Source of the DNA: Hypomesus transpacificus
Lineage: Eukaryota; Chordata; Actinopteri; Osmeriformes; Osmeridae
Length of the DNA stretch: 64,000 bases
Direction of reading: 5' to 3'
NCBI RefSeq assembly: GCF_021917145.1
Contig: NC_061067.1
Coordinates: 5,871,874 to 5,935,873, forward strand
Position 1 is the stretch's first letter; each line of letters opens with the position of its first letter. The notes under the pieces are model-generated. The model saw only the letters and a program-made list of their open reading frames with translations. It ran no database searches and was not told the origin of the DNA. This document shows positions 1 to 13,338 of the stretch, in pieces. The position numbers and the translations under genes are program-made.

Positions 1-2880
1 CGAGAGGGCAGCCATTTTGATTGGAAAGTGTTATCAAGGATGCACACATTTAACTTGGATTACTTCCCAAGGAGGAAGTTCGTTATTGCAGTGTTAGATA
101 ATAGCCAGACAGAGCTCTGAGAGGAGTCGTGCAGGCTCTGGACTGCAGCTGTGATGAGGAGAGGAAAAAAGACTTCAGCCACAGTGAGGAATGGAGAGTA
201 GAGATGGGACAGGCTCAACAGCAGGCTTTGGGACTGTTATGATTCTCAAAAATGTCCTTCCTTCCTTCCTTCCTTTCTTCCTTCCTTCCTTCATCCTTCC
301 TTCTATCCTTAAATCCTTTCTTCTTGTGAGTGTCAGGAATGAGGGATCAGGCACAACCAAGCAGAGATGACACCTCATCAATCACTATGGTGGGCGCCAG
401 CACTGCTGACACACACATGATGATAATGACACAAACACATAAAACACACACATAAAGCACTTATACGCCCATTCATTCATAGAACCACAGACGTATTGCA
501 CAATGACTGCTTCATTTGTCATTGTGTGGTACCGTGGCAAGTGGCGTCGCAGCAAGAAGGTCCTGGTTTCAATCCCCGACCTGAGGAGTCTCTCCTGTGG
601 AGGCCTCTTGCATGTGTGCACCGCTCCCTGCAAGCGTGTGTGTTTATGCGTGCCACAATTCGAGATCAATGAAGGATTGTTGTTGTTGTTCGCTAAAGGA
701 ACGCTGACACAATGACACGCAGGTTCAAATTCACAGATGTAAACTAAGAGGCCTCAGATGTGGCATGTCTCACTCAGAGTGGAGAAGACACTCACATCTG
801 ATCCAGACAGCCAATCTACCGAACTGCACACTGAGGGATTCCAGGCTGTTTACCTTGCAATTACAAACTGTCAATCATCACTCAAGTCAATTCTCTACAT
901 AGAAAGCCATGATAGCAAACATTTATCTTCCAATCTGAAAAACGTTTTCTCCTTTTTTCATAGCGATAGAGAAGCTGGGAGCCAGATATTCCTGCACTAG
1001 TTTATTTTTTATGCGATAAAGCAGCAGAATGCAACTGAAAAATGCAGCAAGCTAAAGAAAATGATGGTGTAGTTATGGCGGGAACTAAAAGAGCAGGAAT
1101 TAGGACAAGAAACATCACACAATTGAATCCCTTTGTCACTTCAAACCCTTTCTGCAAACTCTGTTTCATTGAGTAAAAACATAATAACCTTCAGTGACAA
1201 AATGAGTGTAGCTAAAGTAGATTTCTGCAAGGAGACTAAGGAAAAAACTGCTTTTCACAAAACAGCCACAAATCAAAGAGCAAGCCTATTTATCCAACTG
1301 AGATGAAAAAGATCCAAAGATAAGAAACACTTGTGTTTAGTGTCACAATTTAATAGTTCCCTGGGGAAAAAATATAGTTTCACAGCAACAACGAGGAGTC
1401 CCTCTCTCCCCTAATGGTACTCTCTCTCGCATTCTTACCCAAGGTGAGACACACTGTCCTACCACTGTCTAACGGGAGGACAAGCTGTGTATTGCTGCGA
1501 ACGCAGGTGTGAGAGTGTGTACCTACCACCTGTGTCAGTGTGTGTCCAGGCCAGAGAGTACACTCAACAACAGCCCAGCTGGTGTTGAGGCAGGTTGAGG
1601 CTGTATATTGTAGCCAAGCCCCCATACTGGATCTGTCCAGTTCCCCTTCAAAGACTACAACTCTCTCGAAGGTTCCGGAGTTGCTTCTACAGAAATGAGA
1701 GCAGGGGAATCAGTCACGCTCCCAAAGCCAAACCAATATTATGAGTAGAAGTAGAAACACATATATTAAAGTTGTCAATAAGTATGTGAATATACAAAAA
1801 GTGTATCCCTTAAGTACACTACCAATCGGGTAGATATAATGAAAATATATTGTCATTTAATAAAAGTACATTCGATTTAAGGATTCTCTTCTTCCAACAG
1901 GGATGGAAGCTCAGCCCAGGGAGCTGGGCAGGCAGGCAGGCAGGCAGGCAGGGCAGGGCTGGCAGAGGCGGCTCTGGAGGGGTGAGGTAGGGTCACCACT
2001 TAACAAGGACGCTCTCTGACAGGGGTCTGGCTGACAGCCCTCCTGACAGACGGATGGAGAGAATAGACAGAAAGATGGGGAGACTAGACTATCAGGCAGG
2101 ATCTGTAGAGAAGTGTCAAAGAAAGAGAATGAAAGAGAGGGAGAAAGACCCATTGGTAGTGGGGGAGAGAGAGCTATGATCATACAGGACAGAGAGAGAA
2201 AGAGAGAGAGACTGGATGAGTCATAACTATCGGTGGAGTGATGACTTCCAGTCACTGGGGCTTTTGCACATAGAGCAATGAGACGTCTACCACCACCTCC
2301 TCATGAAGCACAGCACTGAATCCAACATCACATCACACATACAGACACACACACACGTGGGCACACATAGTATGCACTCCTCTGTTAGCTTTGGCTCTGA
2401 CATTATCTCTAGCAGGACACCTTCCCTATTTGGATAACTCCTGCATTCCCAACATCCCAACACAGTCTGTGTGCTCTGTAGGCGGGCGTAGGTCTCCCAT
2501 CACAGGAGGTCCTGGATCTACTGGGTTTCTGTCTCAGGGTGAAGCTGCGCTCCCTCATCTGGCTGGGCCAGCATGGTGAGGAGCAGCAGCAGAGCTAGGG
2601 AACCCGTCTCTGTCCCAGCGCCAGGCCCTGATTGAACACAGGTCTCTCCTCCGAATCACGGCCCACTTCTGTGCAGCGCCGGCCGTGGATAAGATCGACA
2701 ATTTGACACGACACCAGGAAAGACACACAGGGCATCCGCGTGCATCCGTCTTACCATTATGAGAAACGTGCATACTCGGATCCAATCTCGACATGGCCAG
2801 CTCTCCACCAATCACACGGAGCGTACGGCTCCCCTGATGGATCACTCCAGTCATGTCCCTCCCTCCCCCCGCCCCTCCTC
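1..2880. other. Non-coding, simple-repeat-rich stretch
   Basis: No coding exon with splice sites could be supported. It contains (CCTT)n at ~256-303, (GGCA)n at ~1926-1953, a degenerate purine (GA) region at ~2100-2215 and scattered CA runs. Short frames here lack conserved content. Confidence 0.5.
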
Positions 2881-3240
2881 CCACTACATGGGCAAATGCT
2901 CATAAGAACGATAATAAATGGCTTGCAAATCACGTGCGGCGTGTCGTTAATTTGCAATATGAAGGCAATAAGGGAGAACGGGGGGGCACCTCAGAGCACC
3001 GGAGAGCGTACGTAGTCACGCGCACCTGTACGTGTCACACATGCTGATTGGCTCTAATCCCAAATCACAACCCAGACAATTGTACCTCATTAACAGGTCA
3101 CGTGGAGCGCCATCGGCCGTTGCCATGGCAACTCCTGCTGATTGGCGGGACACGTTCCGGGGGTCGGAGACCAGGGGGTGAGTAATTAATGTGTCCACTT
3201 TTAAAACACCGTGATGTTGCCACGGTAATGACTCTGAATA
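2880..3240. promoter_or_regulatory. Candidate enhancer/promoter block with two RFX X-box motifs
   Basis: A low-repeat, CpG-containing island among simple repeats. It carries the perfect palindromic X-box GTTGCCATGGCAAC at 3119-3132 and a second, GTTGCCACGGTAAT, at 3216-3229. It also has E-box/CACGTG cores near 2933 and 3099 and an inverted CCAAT (attggcggg) near 3140. No coding frame or TATA box is evident. The motifs are seen; the regulatory role is inferred. Confidence 0.45.
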
Positions 3241-6200
3241 TTATTGATAGACGATCCACAGCTCTGGCCTTAGAATACACGCATGCTTACACACACACAC
3301 ACATTATACCGGTTTGATCCAGTCGTGTCTGTACAGGCTACAGCAAGGCTTTATAAAGGTAACCGCTTCAGTCTAATCAAAAGGAAACAGAAAACATTTA
3401 CTTCCTACAGTAAACAAAACACAATGTTGTTGCAGTTTGTATAAAATCCAAACATCACAATATGGCATTTGTACACAGTAGTTTTGTATTTTCATGATGA
3501 TGAGTTGAAGCGAGAACCTTCTAGAAGCATATAGAAATTGCCTACAAAGAGGAAAATCCTAGTTAAAGCAAGAATCCTCTAGAAGGTTGTCCCAATGTAA
3601 AGAGCTCCTGGGAGCTGAGACCAGGAGGCTTCTGCACTGTGTGTTGGGTGTTGGAGTGAAGATGAGTCTGATCTGCTGCAGTACCAGGCTTCAGCTTCCA
3701 GCACACAAAAACCAGCTTAGTCCCACCATGCTACAGACCGCAGTCTTACTGATGGACCCAATAGCTGATATTAAATGTTTTTTAACATGGTCTGTAAAAG
3801 TATTGTTCATGTATATATGAAGGTCATTATTTGAAGATGACTGCTGTTCACACACCCTTCTGTTCAAATGTGATCAGAAGGCTTCTGTCTCCAAAACAGC
3901 GGATGCCAACATTTCAGTTCCTAAGAGACCGAGAAAGATCAGACCACAATTAGAGGGCATTTAACTGCATCAGACGGAGGGGAAACAGCTCTATGAATAC
4001 TGCATGTAATATTCATCAATGGGACTTCGAGAATGTATCACCAAAAAAAGCTAATTTGAATGTATTTGAGTCTTGCTTTAGTCAAGCACACAGCCATGGA
4101 GCTGGGGGAAATGAAGGCTGAGAAAATGTCAGGAGTAATTATTTATAAGCACTTCACAAGGAGCATGATGCTGTTTTTAATATAGGATCTGATCAGCCCC
4201 TCATAGTAACATGCTGCTACAGCCAGGAGGAACCCATGAAAGGACAGGACATGACATGATAAAAAATGATTAAACTGGCACTAAACCATCTGTAATAGTA
4301 AAAGTCATAATTTATCATCATAATAACACATTTGAGAAAAATCTATGAAATTGTAATGAAATATTGTACATAATTCCTTTGACAAGTAAAAATGTAATCA
4401 TGGTGGTGGAAGTGTAGGCATGAGCAGATTGGTGTTTGTGTGAGTGTGTGTGTGTGTGTGTGCGCATGTGTGTGTGTATAATTTTGTGTTCTGAGGACAG
4501 CAGAGCAACATTCCTGTAATGTCCTAGCAGCCGTGTCATCACGCCCCTGTTAACAGCCAGAGAACAACTCCACACACACACACACACACGCACACACTAA
4601 CACACTGAGCTTGATCCACAATCAGTGCATAACTGGTAGCATAACAATACAAGCTCATTAATCTATCTCTCTTCATTGCATGATCTAACCAGAAACACAT
4701 GCCTACTCACACATACATACACACAAACACACGTCTCTGCCTGCATCTCTGTGTGCTAGTCCAAAGTGCACTGGCTTCAACTGACTCAGTCAAGTATGAA
4801 ACGCTTACAGGGCAAGCTCTCAGCTGCAAAAGACAATCAATCACCTCAATCACCTCTAACTGGTGTTGGTACCAAACGCGTTACAGCACAGCCGCACAGC
4901 ATTTACAGTTGAACAAGGTGCCGCATTTCTGTATGGTTCAGTAAAGGCTGGATCTCAGCAACAGCAAACGAGTCTGAAATGACTGTGGGCCTCAGGGACT
5001 TGGAGTCAGGCTGATGATTGACTGAAATACTTCATATTGCTACTGTCAGCCATATACACTTATGGCTTATGATGGGAACACTGGTAGAGAGAACTGTAAT
5101 TTCCTCCATTTTCCAACCTGTGTGTTCCTTGCTTTTCAATCAGAAGGGCACACATGAAACACACACACACACACAGATGCTGGACCTGAGGAAAAGCTTG
5201 TTGGGGAACTACAACATGTTTGTTGCACTGTATCTATCTGAGGGTGTGTGTGAGTGTGTGTGTCTGAATGAGGTGTGTGTTCAAGCCCTGGTGTGTGTGA
5301 ACTCTCACAAGGCTGAGAGTTAGGAGAGCTGATTAGTTTCCACCAAGAGAGCCTAAGCCAGGTCCCTTAAGCTGGGAGAAACCTCCATTATATTCCCGAA
5401 AACCTCACACACACACACGCACACACACACACACCCGTGGGAGGAAGCATTACATTGTGACTCATTAACTTTTCAGGAAGATGTCTTTGTCAAATAGCCA
5501 GACATTCCATTTTGAGAAGCTTCATTGATGTTTGATGAGGAGGAGTTGCATTATAGATAACAGGCAAGAGACAGTGAATAAGAATCATCCCAACAAATAT
5601 TCACTCCATGGTAAAAAAAAAAATGTAAATTGTAACTGTACATGTAGAAGTCTTTTGATCGCAAATGTAATCATAATTCCTTAAAAAAAAAAAAAGAAGT
5701 AAAATAAGAGGCTGGGAAAAGGTAGCAATTAACAAAAATAAGGTAATCTTTTTCTGCTTAAATATTTCTCCTGCAGTGCCACCCCATTCCAGAGGAGGGC
5801 ATTAGATGCAGTGTGACATACTGAATGTTCTGCAGTGCACATTCACAGTTACAGTTACAGTTACATGTTTGGGCCACTAATAACAACTTACTCCAATAGG
5901 GAGCAACTGTATTTTTAAAGACTATAAAGACTACAAACCTTGCAAACCTGGAATGTCATTCCCCGACATCTTGGATGATGCAGAGATCTAATTTGTTGGC
6001 AGTCCAGAAACTGTAACTATAAATTCAGCCATTCAGAGAGAAAACCACACAGAGGTACCATACAGGCTATCCTGAGGTACTGACAAGGATGAGTTGGGGC
6101 TGGAGGAGAGCGTCCTGACCTAACAGTAACATGGACAACAGTGCTCTCTATAGGCTCTACACAGTAGCTCTACACACAAGGTCAATCTGCAAACCTGGCA

Positions 6201-7194
6201 ACCCACCCAGTAGAAAGAAATGACTGACGAGGATTATATTGGTCAAGTTTGGTGAAAGGAAACTACTATATGGAAACCCACTAATCGCCTTAGATCATAG
6301 CTATATAGATAAAGTAAATTCCAAGATACCTAACAATCTCTGAACTTGAAGTATAGGGTGTTGCATTTCAACGGGGCAGACCCGTCAAATTTGGCAACCC
6401 ACTAATCCATTACATAGCTATTTATCAATCCCTCAGAACTACTGTCCACAGTCGCTACTAGCAACCATCCGAGGAGTGGTGGTAAACTCATTAACATTGC
6501 TCCGACAACCTAGCAACCCCTCCTAATGCAGCACACATATTATGATAGTCAAGGCCCATCCATCTCGCATCTCGCATCCACGTCACCCGACTCTACTTAG
6601 ACTCAGCCCACTTCAACATAGTCACCATGTGTCCCCAGTGACAACTATCAGTAGCCTGGCCTTCTGGTCAACACTAACATCAGATGAATGGGTTTCCAAT
6701 GGTTGACTTTTACAGTGGGGAGACAAACTGCCAACTTCAAACCTCTGTGGTTTCTGTAGTGATATGAACCTTTGAAAAGGGGCTCAGAGATCCTGTAGGT
6801 AGCTAACATTAGCAGTCTATCCCACACCCCAGGACTAAGACAGAGACTGCCAGCAGGGAAGAAGGGAGGAGGGTGGGAGAGGAGGAGGAGGCAAGGAGAG
6901 AGTGAAGGAGAAAAGCACAAGCCAAGCTTAGCAGAATATCTTCCGAGATCCTTTACGCCGAGTCATCATAAAAACTCAACTCGCCGCTCAAACACTTTGA
7001 GGCAGTGAATAGTGGTGAGAGGAGTGCAGTTGCCCCATTCTAGTGTGGAACCCTTTCATGGCTGACAGACCATCAGTGGCCTGAATTACAGGACAGGGCT
7101 GAGCCATCCGCCACAAAGTGCTGCTTATCGTGATATTTCTGCGGATTGCTTCAACATCTCAACACTTCCACCGCAACTTCAGCTGCTGAGGCTG

Positions 7195-7291
<97 letters not shown>

Positions 7292-7359
7292 GGGGGGGGA
7301 CAGAGAAAGATTGAGGGAGATTGAGAGACGAGGGGGGGGATAAAGACAGAGAGGTAGTA

Positions 7360-7436
<77 letters not shown>

Positions 7437-10400
7437 ATGCAGATGTGGATTGATCATGGTTGTTGAAGAAAGTGACAGACACTTTGTTTTTGTGCTGAGA
7501 GTGAATTCTTCAATCTTGTCACATCATTTCCTTCCCTACACAACCTCCATGCATGGACAGGTATGGAAACTCTTCATTATTCAAAACACATCCCACTCTT
7601 AGAGCTGACACATAAGCTAGGCAGTACTGGGCATTACCCTTGGTGACACCGGAGGAATGCATATTGTATGCATTCTAAACATAACTGGAAAGGTAATGTA
7701 CTGTAAAATCTGCATAGCATTTACATGGCACTTCCTGTGCTGTAAACACTCACTCACACACACTCACAAGCTGCCTGGGCATGGTAGGTGTGGGAGACAG
7801 ACCTGCAGCCTCGTCATGAACCCTCACACACACACACACACACACAGAAGCTTACACACTTGCATGCACACACACACACACAAACACACACATGCTTACA
7901 CACTTGCATGAACACACACACACATACTATACAGAGCGACAGGCAAATAGTGTATAGTACCGCAGAGAACCAAGGATCAGAAGGGCAAAGCTCTAACTGA
8001 ATTTTTGCAAGAGTAATGAGATCTCAACTACAGTGCAACATACACACACATACTGTATACAAGAATACTGTACACCAACACACACATATACACACACTGC
8101 AGCAGCAGCAGCTGTGAGAGCAGAGCAGAGCAGTGCTGATAAGGAGGCTCAGACAGCATCTGCAGCCCTTTCTGAAAACATGAGAAACACCCCAGGCTGC
8201 CTATCCTGTCTCTGGACTGACAAGACACACAGCAGCTCCTGCACTCCCCTGTCAGAGACAACCCCTCACACCCAGACGCAGCAAACCTCAGAAATGCGAC
8301 CTCATCATTGTAGAGGGGAACAACCCCAGCCTCCCCCGTCAGGGTTTAGTGTACCCCTTCGTCACAAGCGTAACAAAATGAAAATCACATAGGTAAATTA
8401 TTTTCCCCTTTACAGTTGCTCGGCATAAACGGATGCTAACCACTTTCGCTGAAGGAGGCTGTAATTGGAATTAAAAGGCCAGCTGTTTGTCACAAGTATT
8501 GCCAGAGAGCTGCATATCTAATCTCAGCATATGTTCCCATATCCACGACTGGGAGGCTCTGACGCTAGTCACACGCTGGCAGCGAGGCCCATCGAGGTCA
8601 GAGACCAGGGAGAAGCACCCCCCGCGCCAACCCCCACACCCCCTCCAACCCCTCGCCCCATCCAGCCATTACTGCATGTTAGTAAAGCCTGAAGGAGGGG
8701 AATGTCACCCGCAACAGTCTGGTCCCTGTCACACACACATGCTGAGCCTCACCCCAGGACACCGGGACAGTGGAGTTTATATAATACACACCACACCATA
8801 GAGCAAGGCAGGGAGGGAGAAGGAGAGCGTGTGTGTGTGTGTTCCTCTCAGCCGGTGTGTGTGGGTGGGTGGAAAGAAGACTAGTCCTGGGGGAGGTATT
8901 GATCAGGTCCAGGACACTCCCCGTTAGGAAATATCAGCCCCCTCCTCGCCTTCCTTAAATAGACCCAGCAGAGGAGAAAATTAGAATCAATGGCCCTCCA
9001 AAAGGAAGCGTGAGAAGTCTTCAACATGAGCCAGATCCCTGGGCCCATGTTCGGGCTTGTGTTTTTAACCACAGCGTTAGTATCACAGTCAAGGCTACAA
9101 ATGACCTTTTTACTTTGTCTCCAGCTTGCATCTGATCAATCCCATGATTGGATTTCCAGTTTTTGGTTCACATATACAAAATGGAAGAGGCAGAGTTCGT
9201 AGAGGTGATCTTATATTTACTCCTCTGTCGACGGAGTTCCCGCCATTTTACTGGGTAATTGGAGTACAGTGCTGACGGGAAAGCACAGCACTAATTTAAT
9301 CGTCATTTTTGTATGTGTGTGTGTGTGTTGTGTGCAAATGCAAGTGTAAGTGATCAGCAGCAGCAGAAAGCCTGTGCTGTTGCTCTGTGTCCTGGCATAC
9401 AGTTCCTCCATCCATAACTCTTCTGGAAAGAGATTCCCCCGGGTGTTGAGGAGAACACCAGCCAGCATCCTCTTGACTGGAGTAGGGCTGGGCTCAAGAG
9501 CTTTCTCAGAAGCTGCAGTGGGTGACTAATTGATTGTCTAAAAACCAAGACATGCAAAGCCGAGGCATTGTGAATGAGGGAGATAGGGGACGGTGGAGAC
9601 AGGGATCGAGAGATCTTGAGGAACCCCTGATTCGGCTGACTAGTGCTAGGAGCCTCACCTGCACACACACACACACACACCCCGCGCCTCCCCCCCTTCG
9701 CTTCCTTAAAAAAAAAGGCAGGCCAAATGTTATCTTGGCATCTGTGAGATATGTAGGGCATTTGGAGGAATAGGATGTTCCCTCAGAAAAATGAAAATTA
9801 AATCACACACAGACTATAAATAGATACATTAGCATCAAGCTATCCCTGAATCCCCTGACCAGGCTTGGTCTCAGAACATGCTTGATGTTCTCCCAAGTCC
9901 TCCTCCTCTTTGTCTCCCAGATGTACTCCTGCAGGACATCTTAGCTGTAACACACACTCCACACACTCCTCTGAACAGCTCCCAATAAAAAGCTGACCCG
10001 CCACCGCACACCCGTAAGAGGCACATTTGACCAGGGATACCCCCTTCCCCCCCCATGAATCCATCTGGGCCCATGTTTGCTAAAGCTGGTGTTCAAGGGG
10101 AGTCTGGGGGTTATAAGCTGATGCCAGCGTTGAGGAGGCTGAGTGATGTGTCTCTGGTCAGGGGAAGAAGAGGCGAAGGTTATGACTCAGACAGGAGGAG
10201 TCTGGCTGCAGTCTCCTGCTTCACAACCCTGGGTATCAATCTCATCTGTCCATACACCTCTCAGAGAGCCCAGCTAATGATGCACAGGAGTAGAGACGGA
10301 GGGAGAGGGATGGGGGGAGAGAGAGAGAGAGAGGGAAAGACAGAAATAGGAGAGGATAAGAGAGAGAAAGAGAAGATGAGGAGCAGAAAGAGAGGGGGGA

Positions 10401-11050
10401 AATGGGAGATGGCGGCACTGACAGAGTGAAAAAGAATGTGTAGACAAGGACATTACATACAATATAATGACTCACAGTAGCTTTTCCGTATTAGCTCTCC
10501 TGGCGTTAACCTGCTTGACATTTTGCTGGGGGGGGACGGGGGACCCACGTCTTGGGCAGCCTGTACCTTGTTAAAAGATAAAAATAAAACTCTTTTTTTT
10601 TGTTCCAAGTCTGTTTCAGTTGTCTTGATAGCTACAGAGCCTGTTTTGGAGAGAAGCTCACATCGAGGTTTATTTGTCTGGCCTTGAGATAAGGCTAAGC
10701 AGAGCTTTGCTGCCCTTCACTTCAGCTCTGCTGAGCATGGCTAAACCGTCGGAAGTGATTGGCTTTCCAAAGTCACCTGGTGGAGGGTAGACCAGCTGGC
10801 AGAGTCAGCTCTTTCCAAAGTGCAAGTTGTGTCACCTAACACACACATGCATGAAAACACACACACACACACAGGCAGGTAAAGTTACAATTGGAGAAGG
10901 ATATCTGTCCAATCAACTGAACCACAGAAAAGCTGTTTTCAGTGGTGACATTTGACTCGCTGTCCTCTAGGGGAATCAATGAGCCCTGGCGTCTGAGGCT
11001 GAGAACAGTCCAATCATCCACCAGCAGAGAAAAGCAGCCAGCTCACACAC
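3241..11050. other. Non-coding stretch, probably intronic
   Basis: No supportable exon. It holds many CA/GT microsatellites (~4437-4480, 4573-4597, 5159-5176, 5407-5434, 7820-7925, 8041-8098, 9660-9682), two large (GA)n tracts at ~7.2-7.43 kb, and AT-rich unique sequence. It probably lies in intron 1 of the minus-strand Rab-effector gene. Confidence 0.45.
7198..7432. repeat. Compound (GA)n / poly-G / (GA)n microsatellite
   Basis: About 40 GA units (7198-7280) run into 19 consecutive G (7281-7299). A purine-rich spacer and a second (GA)n (~7364-7432) follow. The plus strand is almost pure purine over ~235 bp. Confidence 0.95.
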
Positions 11051-11062
11051 ACTCTGACCATA

Positions 11063-11420
11063 GCACACACCAGCCTGACCACAGACCAACCTGACGACAG
11101 ACCAGCCTGACCACAGACCAGCCTGACCACAGACCAACCTGACCACAGACCAACCTGACCACAGACCAGCCCGACCACAGACCAGCCTGACCACAGACCA
11201 ACCTGACCACAGACCAACCTGACCACAGACCAGCCTAACCACAGACCAACCTGACCACAGACCAGCCCGACCACAGACCAGCCTGACCACAGACCAACCT
11301 GACCACAGACCAGCCTAACCACAGACCAGCCCGACCACAGACCAGCCTGACCACAGACCAACCTGACCATACACCAGCCTGACCACACACTAGCCTGACC
11401 ACAGACCAGCCTGACCACAG
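11063..11420. repeat. 16-bp minisatellite, ~22 copies
   Basis: Unit cctgaccacagaccag/a repeats at exact 16-bp spacing with few substitutions (accaac/accagc/agccc variants). Because 16 is not a multiple of 3, minus-strand reading gives a 16-residue periodic Leu/Val/Trp/Gly pseudo-peptide; there is no sign of genuine coding. Confidence 0.95.
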
Positions 11421-13255
11421 CAGTGTTCTCGGTGTTGACAGAGACAGCTAGATGAAAGTCCTTGTCTGATTGGCTGAGCGTGCACACGCATGCATAATCA
11501 CCGTGGTGGAGGTTAACTGTCGGTCTGCTAATTAAACTCTGACGGTATTAAACATATTAAACATCAACTCGTCTGGGTCATATTAGAGCCTAATTAGAAA
11601 TCAGGAGGCTCATGCAGCAACGCCGATCACCCTAACGACCATTAACGCCTGTGAGCAAATTAAAACACAACCGCTGATAATCAAAAGTCACTCTCTTTAT
11701 GAGGAAACAGACACTTTGCTAAATCCCTCTGTTAGACTGTTGCTGTGTTGGTTTTCTGCTAGCAGAGGTAGGTAACTTAAAATGTTGCTGATTAACAGAA
11801 AAGGTTGCTGAATTGCCTGTGTCATAAGCCTGCTATGCTGTATTTACAAACATCCACAGACAAGAGCAACACCATCCATGTTGAATAAAGGCCAGTGATT
11901 GGGGATCCCTTGTGTAGTAAACTGCTGGGCAACAGGCCTAAGATACGACTCGGATCAACACCCCAGGCCACAGGTCGCCCCTTCTAATCCCCGATGGAGA
12001 AAGCCCCTCCACCCCGGAGCAAAACATGACTTTATCCCAGACCACCGCCACGTAGCCCCGCAGCAAAGCACAGAACTGTGGCTATATCGACCTGCACCAC
12101 CTAATTCACTGTCCTCTTTGGATCTTGAGAAGAAAAAAACTCTATCTAAATCTATATATAAATAAATAAATATATAAATATACCCTGTAACAAGAGCCAA
12201 TTAGCCAACATCCATGTAAATATCAGAAAGTGTGGTGTTGTATGTGATCAACGCTGGCCTCACAGATTAGCAGCTCATGAGGAATAAGGTCACATGTTAT
12301 CATGGAGAAGAGCTTTAAACCTGGAGAATTAGTGCACGTCTGTGAAACACAATAGGTCTATTCAGTCTAAAGGAACTTCACCTGACCACTGCAATACTGC
12401 TGAAAAGTTTATGTTCTGTTGTTTTTACATCTACTCGAAGGTCATCCCTCTTGGTCTAACGCCCCCCAGACACACACACTCACACACACCACCGTTCCCC
12501 CACCAGAGATGAAACAGACATGATTTAAAGGAACGATGAGAGGAGAGGAAACGAGAAAAGTGTCCAGACAGCCGCGAGTCCGAGAGTTAATCTCCATCCA
12601 TTAGTGCTCCTCTAATGAAATGAAGACATACTGACGGGACGTCCTTCAACGGGACACCCAATTACTTCAATTCTGATTGACAGAGAACCATTCGGGAGAA
12701 AAAGAGATGGGGTGTTTTACATAATTGTTTAATAAGTCAGTAAGTGAATGAGTTGTGTTGTGAAATGAGTGGCTTGCAGGCTGATTTGGGGTGAACTGAA
12801 GTGGAAGGATGGCTGGCCTCTGGTTCTGTGGAGAGGTGAGGGGATGAACGCCACAGGAAACAGAGGGCAGGCCTCCCCTTCATGGAGAGGCCTTTCCCCG
12901 GCTGTCTCTGTTGACAAGGTTACAGCCTCAATCTCTAACACCTGCTACCTCCAGTCGATCACAACATTCTGTCACATTCACTCTGGGGAGAGAAGTGACG
13001 AAGGCAAATGTCTCTGTAGGACGGTTCAACACCCCCTGGTGTGATAAATGGCTCGACGCATCATTAACAAAGCCTTGTCTGATGACGAGGCTGCCTGTTT
13101 GTCTGAGCATAGCGGGCAGTTTTACTACCGTCTCATCACTGAAGACCTACACTGAGGGTTGTGACCAATTAAAACCACAGCTCTAAAAACGACACCCTTC
13201 AGCAATCAGCTACAAGTCTGTAATCTCCTTATGATAGAGGGGTGGGGGGGGGGAG
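11421..13255. other. Non-coding, partly CNE-like sequence
   Basis: 11510-11720 is unique, AT-rich, with several TAATTA/TTAAT homeodomain-type cores and no simple repeats, so it may be a conserved element. An AT microsatellite lies at ~12150-12180. No exon was recognised. Confidence 0.3.

Positions 13256-13258
<3 letters not shown>

Positions 13259-13336
<78 letters not shown>
13259..13336. repeat. (GA)n microsatellite
   Basis: About 39 uninterrupted GA units after a G-rich lead-in (ggtgggggggggagg). Confidence 0.95.

Positions 13337-13338
<2 letters not shown>

Noticed and set aside
2490..2680. Minus-strand Leu-rich segment resembling a signal peptide
   Set aside because: The only Met lies inside the hydrophobic run, the frame closes after ~27 codons and no splice sites fit.
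9217..9510. Minus-strand open frame behind a good acceptor (cactgcag), reading SEKALEPSPTPVKRML
   Set aside because: Looks exon-like at its 5' end but runs into a CA microsatellite with no convincing donor, and matches no melanophilin/MYRIP segment I know.
9860..9960. Minus-strand frame reading DVLQEYIWETKRRRTWENIK
   Set aside because: A stop lies immediately upstream, and the possible acceptor (ttacagctaag) would not give this frame.
10976..11487. Minus-strand frames with a repeating Gly/Trp/Val/Leu 16-residue pattern
   Set aside because: Artefact of the 16-bp minisatellite; flanks are not coding-like.
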